Program-made: the position numbers and the translations under genes
Assembly: GCA_905236315.1 (NCBI GenBank)
Contig: CAJOPO010000453.1
Location: 1 to 6,878, forward strand
DNA from: an uncultured Treponema sp.
GTDB lineage: Bacteria > Spirochaetota > Spirochaetia > Treponematales > Treponemataceae
DNA length: 6,878 nt
Reading direction: 5' to 3'
Shown: in pieces, positions 1-6,688 of the stretch
Numbering within the stretch: the stretch's first letter is position 1
Layout: the number at the start of each line of letters is the position of its first letter
Notes under the pieces: generated by a model
What the model was told of the DNA's origin: nothing
What the model saw: the letters and a program-made list of their open reading frames with translations, nothing else
The model's database searches: none

Positions 1-399
1 AAAGATGATATTGCTATAATTACCGCACTAGGAGCTTCTCCTCAGAATGTTCGCTTTGTGTTTATATTAAAAGGTTTTTTAACAGGAATTTATGGAGCAT
101 TGCCAGGCTTATTAATAGGATTATTTTTATGTGTAAATATGAATACTGTTTTTATTCTTCTTTCTAAATTTCAATATTACATACAATATTTTTGTGAAAT
201 GTTAATAAATCCTGCTAATGCTCAATATTTACAGGAAAATCCTATGTTTCGTATTTATGCTTCTATTCCTGCTCGTATGCAAATTAGTGAAATTGCTGGA
301 ATATTTTTATTTGGTATTTTTTCGTCTGTATTTGCATCTTGGAATGCTAGTGCAAAGACATTAAATATGACTATAGCGGAGGTTTTACATGATGAGTAA
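1..399 (+). CDS. LolC/LolE-family lipoprotein-release ABC permease, C-terminal part (5' end outside window)
   Basis: This is the last 132 residues of an FtsX-like inner-membrane permease. The frame is open from base 1, so the real start lies upstream; the GTG at 58 falls inside the gene. Visible residues 2-13 (DDIAIITALGAS) match the cytoplasmic coupling segment that follows the second membrane helix in LolC/LolE permeases. Two membrane segments follow, near residues 21-45 and 95-115, separated by a periplasmic loop that ends in IYASIP, like the 'YLP' element before the last helix of LolC/LolE. The C-terminus, TIAEVLHDE, resembles the family ending 'P.EALRYE'. Such permeases pair with a second permease and LolD to release lipoproteins from the inner membrane to the carrier LolA. 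It overlaps lolD by 11 nt, so the two are co-transcribed and probably translationally coupled. Whether it is LolC or LolE cannot be decided from this fragment. Confidence 0.9.
   Translation, partial: KDDIAIITALGASPQNVRFVFILKGFLTGIYGALPGLLIGLFLCVNMNTVFILLSKFQYYIQYFCEMLINPANAQYLQENPMFRIYASIPARMQISEIAGIFLFGIFSSVFASWNASAKTLNMTIAEVLHDE
378..382 (+). promoter_or_regulatory. Shine-Dalgarno site of lolD
   Basis: GGAGG lies inside the end of the upstream permease gene. It is 6 nt before the ATG at 389 and 9 nt before a second in-frame ATG at 392. Both spacings are usable, so the protein may begin with one or two methionines; 389 is annotated here. The site's position inside the preceding gene fits translational coupling. 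Confidence 0.75.
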
Positions 400-1087
400 T
401 AGTTCATCAGACTTCATAATCTCTATTGAAGGTTTAGAAAAAACATATCGTAGTGGTAGCGAAAACCTTACTATTTTAAAAAACTTAAAAATGCAAGTTT
501 CCAAAGGTAGTAGATGTGTTATTGTTGGAAAGAGTGGTAGTGGAAAATCAACTTTGCTTAATATAATCGGAGGTTTAGACACTATTACTAAAGGAAGAGT
601 CTGTGTTAATGGGCAATTAATAAGTTCTATGAAAGAGGATGAACTTACATCTTATAGACAACATTTTTTAGGACTAATATTCCAATTTCATTATTTGCTT
701 AAAGATTTTTCTGCTGTCGAAAATGTCTTTTTGCCAGCTTTGATGGCAGGTGTCAAAAGAAAAGAGGCTATGGAGCGAGCACGGTCTTTAATTGCAGAAG
801 TGGGGCTAGAAGATAGGGCTACACATTTGCCTTCAGAACTTTCTGGTGGGGAAAGACAAAGAGTAGCCGTTGCACGATGTCTTGTGAATAATCCAGAGCT
901 TATTTTGGCAGATGAACCTACTGGAAATTTGGACCCTGCGAATGCAAATAGTATAGGAGATTTGCTCTTTTCTATGGCAGAGCGTTATAATAAAACACTT
1001 GTACTTGTAACACATGATATGAACATTGCTGCTAGAGGAGATATTCGTTATTTTATAAAAGATGGTATGTTAGAGGAATACTCATGA
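389..1087 (+). CDS. lolD: LolD, ATP-binding subunit of the lipoprotein-release ABC transporter
   Basis: This 232-residue cytoplasmic ATPase powers the LolC/LolE permease pair. All nucleotide-binding elements are present: Walker A at 47-54 (GKSGSGKS), Q-loop Gln99, ABC signature LSGGE at 151-155, Walker B ending in Asp175-Glu176, D-loop 'GNLD' at 179-182 and switch His209. After the Q-loop, residues 99-112 read QFHYLLKDFSAVEN, very close to the 'QFHHLLPDFTALEN' stretch typical of LolD. This separates it from MacB-type and FtsE-type ATPases. Length matches the family (about 230 residues). It sits between two LolC/LolE-like permeases, the same order as lolC-lolD-lolE of enterobacteria, and overlaps both neighbours (11 nt upstream, ATGA downstream). 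The start is supported by GGAGG at 378-382; the ATG at 392 is an equally workable alternative. Confidence 0.95.
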   Translation: MMSNSSSDFIISIEGLEKTYRSGSENLTILKNLKMQVSKGSRCVIVGKSGSGKSTLLNIIGGLDTITKGRVCVNGQLISSMKEDELTSYRQHFLGLIFQFHYLLKDFSAVENVFLPALMAGVKRKEAMERARSLIAEVGLEDRATHLPSELSGGERQRVAVARCLVNNPELILADEPTGNLDPANANSIGDLLFSMAERYNKTLVLVTHDMNIAARGDIRYFIKDGMLEEYS

Positions 1088-2436
1088 CTTTCGTTTCTAG
1101 TGCCTTTTATGCTTTAAAACTTATCTTTCCTCCGTCTTCTTCTACGTTAGAAAAAAATCCAGGTCGAAAAAGCCTATTAGGAGCAATGTTGTGTATAGGT
1201 ATAAGTTTAATACCTCTTGTTGCTGTTTTAGTTGTTAGCGATGGTATGATTCAAGGTATAACAGGACGTATAATAGGATTGTCTACCCAAGATATAAGCG
1301 TTCATATAAATACAAACTCAAAATCTGTAGATAATTATGAAGATTTGTCTTTAATTGCAGAACGTTTAGGTAATATAGAGGGAGTAGTTCAATCATGGCC
1401 TGAGATACAGGGAATGGCTTTAGCAACTGGTGGTAAAGCAAGGGTAGGGGCTACTGTTCGTGCTGTTCCTTTTGATATATTTGAAAAGAATAATAGTTTT
1501 TTATCTCTTTTTAATTTTGTAGAAGGCAAAGCTAGTCTTAATAGCAATAGTGCTGTAATAGGTCAAAAAATAGCAAATGATTTAGATTTGCACATAGGTG
1601 ATAAATTGCGATTGATTAGTGTAAAGACGGATAACGGAAGATTTATTCCTAAATTAAGTCAGTTTACTGTTTCTGGGATAGTATCCTGTGGCTATCAAGA
1701 ATTAGATGCTTTATGGGTTTTTATACCTATTACGGAAGGCTTTTCTTCTATGGCTTTACAATCTTCTAAGTTTATAATTTCTTTAGTTACTAATAAGACA
1801 TTTTCACCTGAACTTGTTAATATAAAATCTAATGTAATTGAAGATTTGAATGGAATCACAGGTAATACTCCAGTAGAAAAATCTTATACTTATACTTGGA
1901 ATGAATTAAATTCTTCTGAATATGAAAACTTTGCTTCTACTAAAATTCTTCTTTTGCTTATAATGTTGCTCATTGTACTTGTTGCGAGTGTAAATATTAG
2001 TTCTGCCCTTGTTATGATTATAATGGAGAGAAGAAAAGAAATTGCTATTCTTAAAAGTGTTGGGGCGGATTCTTTAGGGATTATTACTGCATTTTTGCTT
2101 ATTGGTTTTGTCGCTGGTGTAGGCGGTATTATTATGGGGGTGCCTGTAGGACTTTTAGTAGCCATAAATATAAATTCCATATTGAATTTTATGGAAAAAT
2201 GTGTAAATATTTTTATTGAATGCGTTTGTATTATTATAAATGCAGATAATTATTTTTATGGAGAAATAAAAATATTAAATCCTGCTTATTATTTGCAAGA
2301 AATTCCTATTTCTGTTCCTTTTAAAGAGCTATTAGTTATTGTTATAGGAACACTTGTTTTATCCCTTTTTGTTTCTTTTGTTCCAGCCATAAAAGCTGGT
2401 AAAGAAAAACCATTGGATATATTACGTAAGGTGTGA
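1084..2436 (+). CDS. LolC/LolE-family lipoprotein-release ABC permease, full length
   Basis: This 450-residue inner-membrane permease has the LolC/LolE layout. A short cytoplasmic start leads into one membrane helix near residues 31-52. A large periplasmic MacB-like domain spans about 53-285 and includes 'SGIVSCGYQELDALWVFIP' near 197-215, similar to the G-x-x-E-x-D region of LolC/E. Three more helices lie near 288-313, 332-358 and 414-436. Between helices 2 and 3, ERRKEIAILKSVGAD (315-329) is the coupling segment that docks on the ATPase. The stretch YYLQEIPI (402-409) before the last helix parallels the 'YLP' element of the family. Its periplasmic loop at about 359-413 carries three cysteines (373, 380, 382), an unusual local cluster. 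The ATG overlaps the lolD stop as ATGA, and AGAGGA at 1072-1077 is the ribosome binding site. By gene order it would be LolE, but LolC versus LolE cannot be settled from sequence alone. Confidence 0.92.
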   Translation: MTFVSSAFYALKLIFPPSSSTLEKNPGRKSLLGAMLCIGISLIPLVAVLVVSDGMIQGITGRIIGLSTQDISVHINTNSKSVDNYEDLSLIAERLGNIEGVVQSWPEIQGMALATGGKARVGATVRAVPFDIFEKNNSFLSLFNFVEGKASLNSNSAVIGQKIANDLDLHIGDKLRLISVKTDNGRFIPKLSQFTVSGIVSCGYQELDALWVFIPITEGFSSMALQSSKFIISLVTNKTFSPELVNIKSNVIEDLNGITGNTPVEKSYTYTWNELNSSEYENFASTKILLLLIMLLIVLVASVNISSALVMIIMERRKEIAILKSVGADSLGIITAFLLIGFVAGVGGIIMGVPVGLLVAININSILNFMEKCVNIFIECVCIIINADNYFYGEIKILNPAYYLQEIPISVPFKELLVIVIGTLVLSLFVSFVPAIKAGKEKPLDILRKV

Positions 2437-2442
2437 TATAAT
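2413..2442 (+). promoter_or_regulatory. Predicted sigma-70-type extended -10 promoter for mcsA-mcsB-clpC
   Basis: A TTGGAT (-35-like, 4 of 6 matches to TTGACA) at 2413-2418 and a perfect TATAAT at 2437-2442 are separated by 18 bp. A TG pair at 2434-2435 sits one base before the -10, giving a full extended -10 (TGnTATAAT). The permease stop codon TGA (2434-2436) forms part of this element. Transcription would begin near 2449, leaving a leader of about 20 nt before the mcsA start. No CtsR-type heptad repeat and no CIRCE element is visible around it. The consensus match is seen in the sequence; activity is inferred, and readthrough from the lol genes could also drive mcsA. Confidence 0.6.
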
Positions 2443-2468
2443 AGAGAGTGTATTAAGGTTGAGGTTTT

Positions 2469-3017
2469 ATGATTTGTGATTTTTGCCATGAACGTGATGC
2501 TGTTATTTTTTTGGAACAAGTTAATAGCAATGGACAAAAGCGTAAAATAAATATGTGTATAGAATGTGCAATGGAGCGAGGCATAAGTAGTGACCCTAGA
2601 AGTATAGAAGCATCTATAGGTGATTTATTTAAGGAACTTGCTGTTGTAACTAAACGTATTGTAGAGGAGAACTCTAGAATGTGCCCTGTTTGTGGCACAA
2701 GTATAGGAGAAATTAGAAAGACTGGTCTTGCAGGGTGTCCTGAGTGTTATTCTATTTTTAAGGCAGATATACGTAAATTTATGGAAAAAAGGGGCATAAG
2801 TGGTACATATTCAGGGACTATGCCAGAACGACTTGCCACTGTACATTCTGTATTAAATGATAGAATCATTTTGCAAAATAAAATGGAAGCTGCTGTTGCA
2901 GAAGAAAATTATGAAAAAGCTGCTATGTATAGAGATTACTTAAAAGCTTTAGAAAATACAGCCGTAACAGGAATTCCAGAAAATAATAGCGTAGCCCCCT
3001 CTGGAGAGAGTAATTAA
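2469..3017 (+). CDS. mcsA: McsA, zinc-binding UVR-motif activator of the McsB/ClpC system
   Basis: This 182-residue cytoplasmic protein is close to the usual McsA length of about 185. Four CxxC pairs are all intact: C3/C6, C30/C33, C72/C75 and C90/C93. Two zinc-binding modules are expected from these. The C-terminal part carries a UVR (UvrB/UvrC) helical motif at about 135-165, with the core EENYEKAAMYRDYLKALE, which mediates contact with partner proteins. In Firmicutes, McsA binds McsB, activates its arginine kinase activity and helps target substrates to ClpC. A short polar tail follows the UVR motif. The ATG at 2469 has GAGG 4 nt upstream and AAGG 10 nt upstream (2455-2458). It is the first gene of the quality-control cassette, 32 nt after the permease gene, where ctsR would sit in Firmicutes. 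The stop overlaps the mcsB start by one base (TAATG). Confidence 0.93.
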   Translation: MICDFCHERDAVIFLEQVNSNGQKRKINMCIECAMERGISSDPRSIEASIGDLFKELAVVTKRIVEENSRMCPVCGTSIGEIRKTGLAGCPECYSIFKADIRKFMEKRGISGTYSGTMPERLATVHSVLNDRIILQNKMEAAVAEENYEKAAMYRDYLKALENTAVTGIPENNSVAPSGESN

Positions 3018-4123
3018 TGTCAGGTGTAACTTCAGATGCATGGTATACAGCTTCAGGTCAAGAGAGTGATGTTGTACTTTCTACAAAAATTTGTGTAGCT
3101 CGTAATCTTGCAAATTTTCCTTTTCCTAAGAAGTTAAGGGGTAATGATGGAGAGAGAATACAGTCTATAGTTTTTGATGCTTTTAATCATCTAGAAAATG
3201 GTGAAGAGTTTAAAGCTGTTGCTACGAATCGCTTAGATGAAATGGGTAGCCGTATTCTTAGGGAACGTGGTATACTAAGTGCAGATGGTGACCAGAATAC
3301 TGGAATTATAATGCGTACTGATGGAAGAGTTTCTTGTACTGTTAATTTTATCGACCACCTGCGTATTTCTGTTTTTTCTGCTGGCATGGATTTAGATGGT
3401 GTACTTAGTTTAGCTCATGAAATTGACAAAGGATTACAACAAAGAATTCAGTTTGCAGCAAGTTATGATTTTGGCTATTTAACATCTTCTGTAACTGATG
3501 CAGGTAGTGGTATGAAATTATCATTACGTTTTCACCTTCCTTCGCTTTCATTGCTAGGACGAATAAAAGATATTTCTGCTGATATGACATCAAGAGGCAT
3601 ATCTTTTGCTACAAGTTTTGGTTCGAATGCTATAAATACTATCTTAGGCTCATCTGATTTTAGTGCTTCATTAGGTTCTTACTATGAAATTTCATCCATA
3701 AATAGTCAATCTGGTTCAGAGTTAGACCAACTTGCTTCTATTGCTGCGGAAGCACAAAAAATAAAGGAATTAGAACGTTCTGCAAGGGAAGAGTGTTTAA
3801 AATTGATGCCTAGTGATGTTCGTAATTATATGTATCGTTCTCTTGCGTTAGCTCGTTCTAGCCTGTTTATTTCTTTAAGAGAATCTGTTTCCATTATAAG
3901 TGGGATAAAATGGGGACTAGATATGGGGCTATTAGATGGAATAAGTGATACCGTTCTTCATGCATTATTATATCGTATTCAAGAAGGGCATTTACAATTT
4001 GTACTTAAAAATGGTAATTTTAACTTTGAAAATGATGTTAATGATAATAATACAAAGAAAAATGAACGTTTACGTGCTTTGATATTACAAGAAGCCTTTG
4101 AACACGTAAAACTCGTTTTGTAG
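3017..4123 (+). CDS. mcsB: McsB homologue (ATP:guanido phosphotransferase fold), predicted catalytically dead
   Basis: At 368 residues this has normal McsB length and alignable landmarks end to end: ESDVVLSTKICVARN (16-30), DHLRI (113-117), GYLTS (153-157), FHLPSL (172-177) and ERSARE (253-258). Authentic McsB phosphorylates arginine on proteins to mark them for ClpCP. Here the catalytic residues are largely lost. NEEDH is NFIDH, with both acidic residues gone (Phe111, Ile112). SSRIRLARN is STKICVARN, so two nucleotide-binding arginines became Lys24 and Cys26. The cysteine of TSCPTN is Ser158. The arginine after GTG is Lys167. The GEGSEA segment aligns best at 213-218, where its second glutamate is Ala217, after an apparent insertion of about 11 residues. 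Residues 331-350 form an asparagine-rich stretch, and the distal NERD motif reads NERL (349-352). The ORF is intact, so this looks like a maintained pseudokinase or adaptor rather than decay. GGAGAG at 3003-3008 supports the start. Family membership is firm; loss of activity is inferred. Confidence 0.9.
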   Translation: MSGVTSDAWYTASGQESDVVLSTKICVARNLANFPFPKKLRGNDGERIQSIVFDAFNHLENGEEFKAVATNRLDEMGSRILRERGILSADGDQNTGIIMRTDGRVSCTVNFIDHLRISVFSAGMDLDGVLSLAHEIDKGLQQRIQFAASYDFGYLTSSVTDAGSGMKLSLRFHLPSLSLLGRIKDISADMTSRGISFATSFGSNAINTILGSSDFSASLGSYYEISSINSQSGSELDQLASIAAEAQKIKELERSAREECLKLMPSDVRNYMYRSLALARSSLFISLRESVSIISGIKWGLDMGLLDGISDTVLHALLYRIQEGHLQFVLKNGNFNFENDVNDNNTKKNERLRALILQEAFEHVKLVL

Positions 4124-4127
4124 GAGG
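4122..4127 (+). promoter_or_regulatory. Strong Shine-Dalgarno site of clpC
   Basis: AGGAGG, extended to AGGAGGAG, begins within the mcsB stop codon TAG and lies 7 nt before the ATG at 4135. This near-perfect site favours 4135 over the second in-frame ATG at 4141. It is the strongest ribosome binding site in the window, suggesting that ClpC is made in greater amount than McsA or McsB from the shared message. Confidence 0.8.
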
Positions 4128-4134
4128 AGCTTTT

Positions 4135-6678
4135 ATGGCAATGGTTTTATCGCCACGTTCCCAGCGTTTATTAGTAGTTTTAGGACCAGAAGAAGCTTAC
4201 AATTTAGGTAGTAAACAATTAGATGTAGAACATGTTTTGTTAGCATTATTAAAATCAGCTGATGGGCTAGGATATTTAGCTTTAAAAGCAATGCGAATAA
4301 ACGTTCTTACTTTGCAACTTACAATAGAGCAGAGTATGCCTGCAAGAATGCCTAATTCAGAACTTAATGATTTACCACAAACAAGCCGTTTGAAAACCTT
4401 ACTAGAAGTTGCTTCTATAGAAGCTCGTATGTTACATTGTGACTATGTGGGAACTGAACACATTTTACTTGCTTCAATTAGAGAAGAACAATCTCTTATT
4501 CAATCCTATTTTATAAAAGCAGGAATTTCTTTAGAGCAAGCAAGGCAATATACTTCAGAAATAGAAAGAAAAATACCTTCTTCTGCAAAAAATAGTGATG
4601 CTGATAATAATATATATTCAAATATGCAGGGTGTTGTACCAATGATGTCTGATGGAACTACACAACGACGAGTTAGAACTAATGGTATTTTATCTCAATT
4701 TTCTCGTGATTTAACGCAAGATGCAAAAGAAGAGCAAACAGACCCTATTGTTGGAAGGCAAAAAGAAATACATAGAGTGATACAAATATTAAGCCGAAGG
4801 ACAAAAAATAATCCTGTTCTTGTTGGTGACCCAGGTGTCGGAAAAACGGCAATAGTTGAAGGATTAGCTCAACATATAGCAAGAGGAAGTGTTCCTAGAG
4901 ATTTATTAAAAAAACGAATTCTTTCTTTGGATTTAGGTGCACTTATAGCAGGTACTAAGTATCGTGGTGAGTTTGAAGAACGTATGAAAAGAATTATGAA
5001 AGAGGTAAAAGAATCTAGAGATATAATTCTTTTTATAGATGAGTTGCATACAATAATAGGGGCTGGTGGACCTGAGGGGGCAATGGATGCTAGTAATATG
5101 CTAAAGCCTGCTCTTAGCAGAGGTGAAATACAAGTAATCGGTGCAACAACAACAAAGGAATATCGCAAATATTTAGAAAAGGATAGTGCACTTACTAGAC
5201 GTTTTCAGATGGTAAAAGTTGAACAGCCTACTGAAGTCGAAACTGCCATTATCTTAAATGGTCTAAAAAAACATTATGAAGATTATCATCGCGTAGTATA
5301 TGATGACGAGGTAATAAAAACTATTGTTCGATACAGCACAAGATATGTTCCAGAACGTTTTTTACCAGATAAGGCTATTGACATATTGGATGAAGCAGGA
5401 GCTGCAAAGAAAATCCAAGATTCAGAACGTCCTATTGAAATTGAACAATTAGAAAAAACTATAGAAGACCTATCTGATGAGAAGCGTTCGCTCGTGGCGA
5501 ATCAAGATTATGAGCGAGCTGCTATGGTGCGAGATAAAGTACAACAACTTAGACGACAGTTAGATGAATTTAATTCAATCTGGAAGAGTAGCGATAGTGA
5601 AGAGCGAAAGCATGTTAGTGTAGAGGATGTTCAGCGCATAATAAGTACAATGACAGGAATTCCTGTAGAAAAATTAGATGATGGTGAAGCAACGAAACTT
5701 TTGAATATGGAAAAAGCACTGCATGAAGATGTTGTTGGACAAGATGATGCTATAAAACTTATAAGTAGTGCAGTAAGAAGAAGTAGGGCTGGTGTTTCTT
5801 CCATAAAACGTCCAACAGGTTCCTTTATATTCTTAGGACCCACAGGGGTCGGAAAAACTCAATTAGCAAAAGCACTTGCAAAATTCCTTTTTGGTACAGA
5901 AGATGCGCTTATTCGAGTAGATATGAGTGATTTTATGGAAAAGCAAAATGCAAGCCGTTTAGTTGGTGCTCCGCCAGGATATATTGGTTATGATGAAGGA
6001 GGAATGCTTACTGAAAAGGTTCGCCAACATCCTTATTCTGTTGTTTTGCTAGATGAAATCGAAAAAGCACATCCTGATATTTTTAATTTACTTTTGCAAA
6101 TGTTAGAGGAAGGTGAGCTTTCTGATAATTTAGGGCATACTGTAAGTTTTAGAAATACTGTTATAATTATGACAAGCAATGCAGGTGCAAGGGAAATCAC
6201 TACAGACTCTCGTATGGGCTTTTCTAATTTAGAAACTGGAATTTTACCATATAATGAAATAAAGGTAAGTGCATTAGAGGAATTAAAAAAAATAATGCCT
6301 CCAGAGCTACTAAATCGTATTGATGATATAGTTGTTTTTGATGCTCTTACAAAGGAGCAAATGTATTCCATATTAGACATCCAATTACAAGATTTAGAAA
6401 AGCGTTTAAAAGAGCAAGATTTAGAACTTATGGTAAAGCCTAAAGCTCGTGAATATATGGTGGAGCATGGGTTTGAGCCTTCTATGGGTGCACGTCCCTT
6501 GCGTCGTCTTATTCAAAGAGAAGTTGAAGACTCCCTTGCTATGTTGCTTTTAAGTGGTAAACGAGAAAACAGTTCTCAGGTTATAATTGATTCAAATGAT
6601 AAAGAATTACTAGTTTATTTTGAAAAATTAAAAATGATTTCTAATAATATAGAACAGTCTGAACTTACGTTATCTTAA
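4135..6678 (+). CDS. clpC: ClpC, Hsp100 AAA+ unfoldase subunit of the Clp protease
   Basis: This 847-residue cytoplasmic unfoldase has the full ClpC architecture. The N-domain (about 1-145) contains two Clp_N repeats, with VEHVLL at 31-36 and GTEHILL at 106-112; Glu32 and Glu108 match the phosphoarginine-pocket glutamates of Bacillus ClpC. The first AAA+ module has Walker A GDPGVGKT (231-238), Walker B Asp302-Glu303, pore loop KYRG (275-278) and arginine residues 355-356. The short middle domain (about 425-492) carries a UVR motif (NQDYERAAMVRD, 456-467). Its length separates ClpC from ClpB, and Tyr459 stands where Bacillus ClpC has the regulatory Phe436. The second AAA+ module has Walker A GPTGVGKT (568-575), pore loop GYIGY (615-619), Walker B Asp640-Glu641, sensor-1 Asn682 and sensor-2 GARPLRR (785-791). 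A ClpP-docking tripeptide, MGF, is at 694-696. Nothing essential is missing. It follows mcsB by 11 nt and very likely shares its transcript. Confidence 0.97.
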   Translation: MAMVLSPRSQRLLVVLGPEEAYNLGSKQLDVEHVLLALLKSADGLGYLALKAMRINVLTLQLTIEQSMPARMPNSELNDLPQTSRLKTLLEVASIEARMLHCDYVGTEHILLASIREEQSLIQSYFIKAGISLEQARQYTSEIERKIPSSAKNSDADNNIYSNMQGVVPMMSDGTTQRRVRTNGILSQFSRDLTQDAKEEQTDPIVGRQKEIHRVIQILSRRTKNNPVLVGDPGVGKTAIVEGLAQHIARGSVPRDLLKKRILSLDLGALIAGTKYRGEFEERMKRIMKEVKESRDIILFIDELHTIIGAGGPEGAMDASNMLKPALSRGEIQVIGATTTKEYRKYLEKDSALTRRFQMVKVEQPTEVETAIILNGLKKHYEDYHRVVYDDEVIKTIVRYSTRYVPERFLPDKAIDILDEAGAAKKIQDSERPIEIEQLEKTIEDLSDEKRSLVANQDYERAAMVRDKVQQLRRQLDEFNSIWKSSDSEERKHVSVEDVQRIISTMTGIPVEKLDDGEATKLLNMEKALHEDVVGQDDAIKLISSAVRRSRAGVSSIKRPTGSFIFLGPTGVGKTQLAKALAKFLFGTEDALIRVDMSDFMEKQNASRLVGAPPGYIGYDEGGMLTEKVRQHPYSVVLLDEIEKAHPDIFNLLLQMLEEGELSDNLGHTVSFRNTVIIMTSNAGAREITTDSRMGFSNLETGILPYNEIKVSALEELKKIMPPELLNRIDDIVVFDALTKEQMYSILDIQLQDLEKRLKEQDLELMVKPKAREYMVEHGFEPSMGARPLRRLIQREVEDSLAMLLLSGKRENSSQVIIDSNDKELLVYFEKLKMISNNIEQSELTLS

Positions 6679-6682
6679 GGAG
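6677..6682 (+). promoter_or_regulatory. Shine-Dalgarno site of the downstream phosphoribosyltransferase-like gene
   Basis: AAGGAG overlaps the clpC stop codon (TAA at 6676-6678) and lies 6 nt before the ATG at 6689. This fixes the start of the truncated last gene and indicates that it is translated from the clpC message. Confidence 0.75.
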
Positions 6683-6688
6683 TAAAAC

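Noticed and set aside
58..399. A separate small 113-residue gene starting with GTG at 58
   Set aside because: The same frame is open from base 1 and encodes the permease coupling segment upstream of 58, so it is the tail of a larger gene.
2437..2468. CtsR or HrcA (CIRCE) operator ahead of mcsA
   Set aside because: No GGTCAAA-type heptad pair and no TTAGCACTC/GAGTGCTAA inverted repeat is present in or next to the gap.
2437..2468. Intrinsic terminator between the lol genes and mcsA
   Set aside because: There is no GC-rich stem with a following T run; the only T run is the spacer between the ribosome binding site and the ATG.
3344..3367. Frameshift or sequencing error explaining the loss of NEEDH in McsB
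   Set aside because: The residues on both sides (VN before, DHLRI after) are in the correct frame with no length change. The codons ttt and atc each differ from a Glu codon at all three positions, and other active-site motifs are changed independently.
3017..4123. mcsB as a pseudogene
   Set aside because: The frame is intact over normal family length, has a good ribosome binding site and conserved structural motifs, and is coupled to intact neighbours.
4869..6380. Antisense reading frames opposite clpC (4869-5168, 5631-5843, 6033-6380)
   Set aside because: They lie wholly within a strongly conserved gene on the other strand, have no recognisable domains and no supporting context; they are shadows of clpC codon use.
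4135..6678. ClpB rather than ClpC
   Set aside because: The middle domain is only about 70 residues and carries a UVR motif, a ClpP-docking GF loop is present, and the gene follows mcsA-mcsB.
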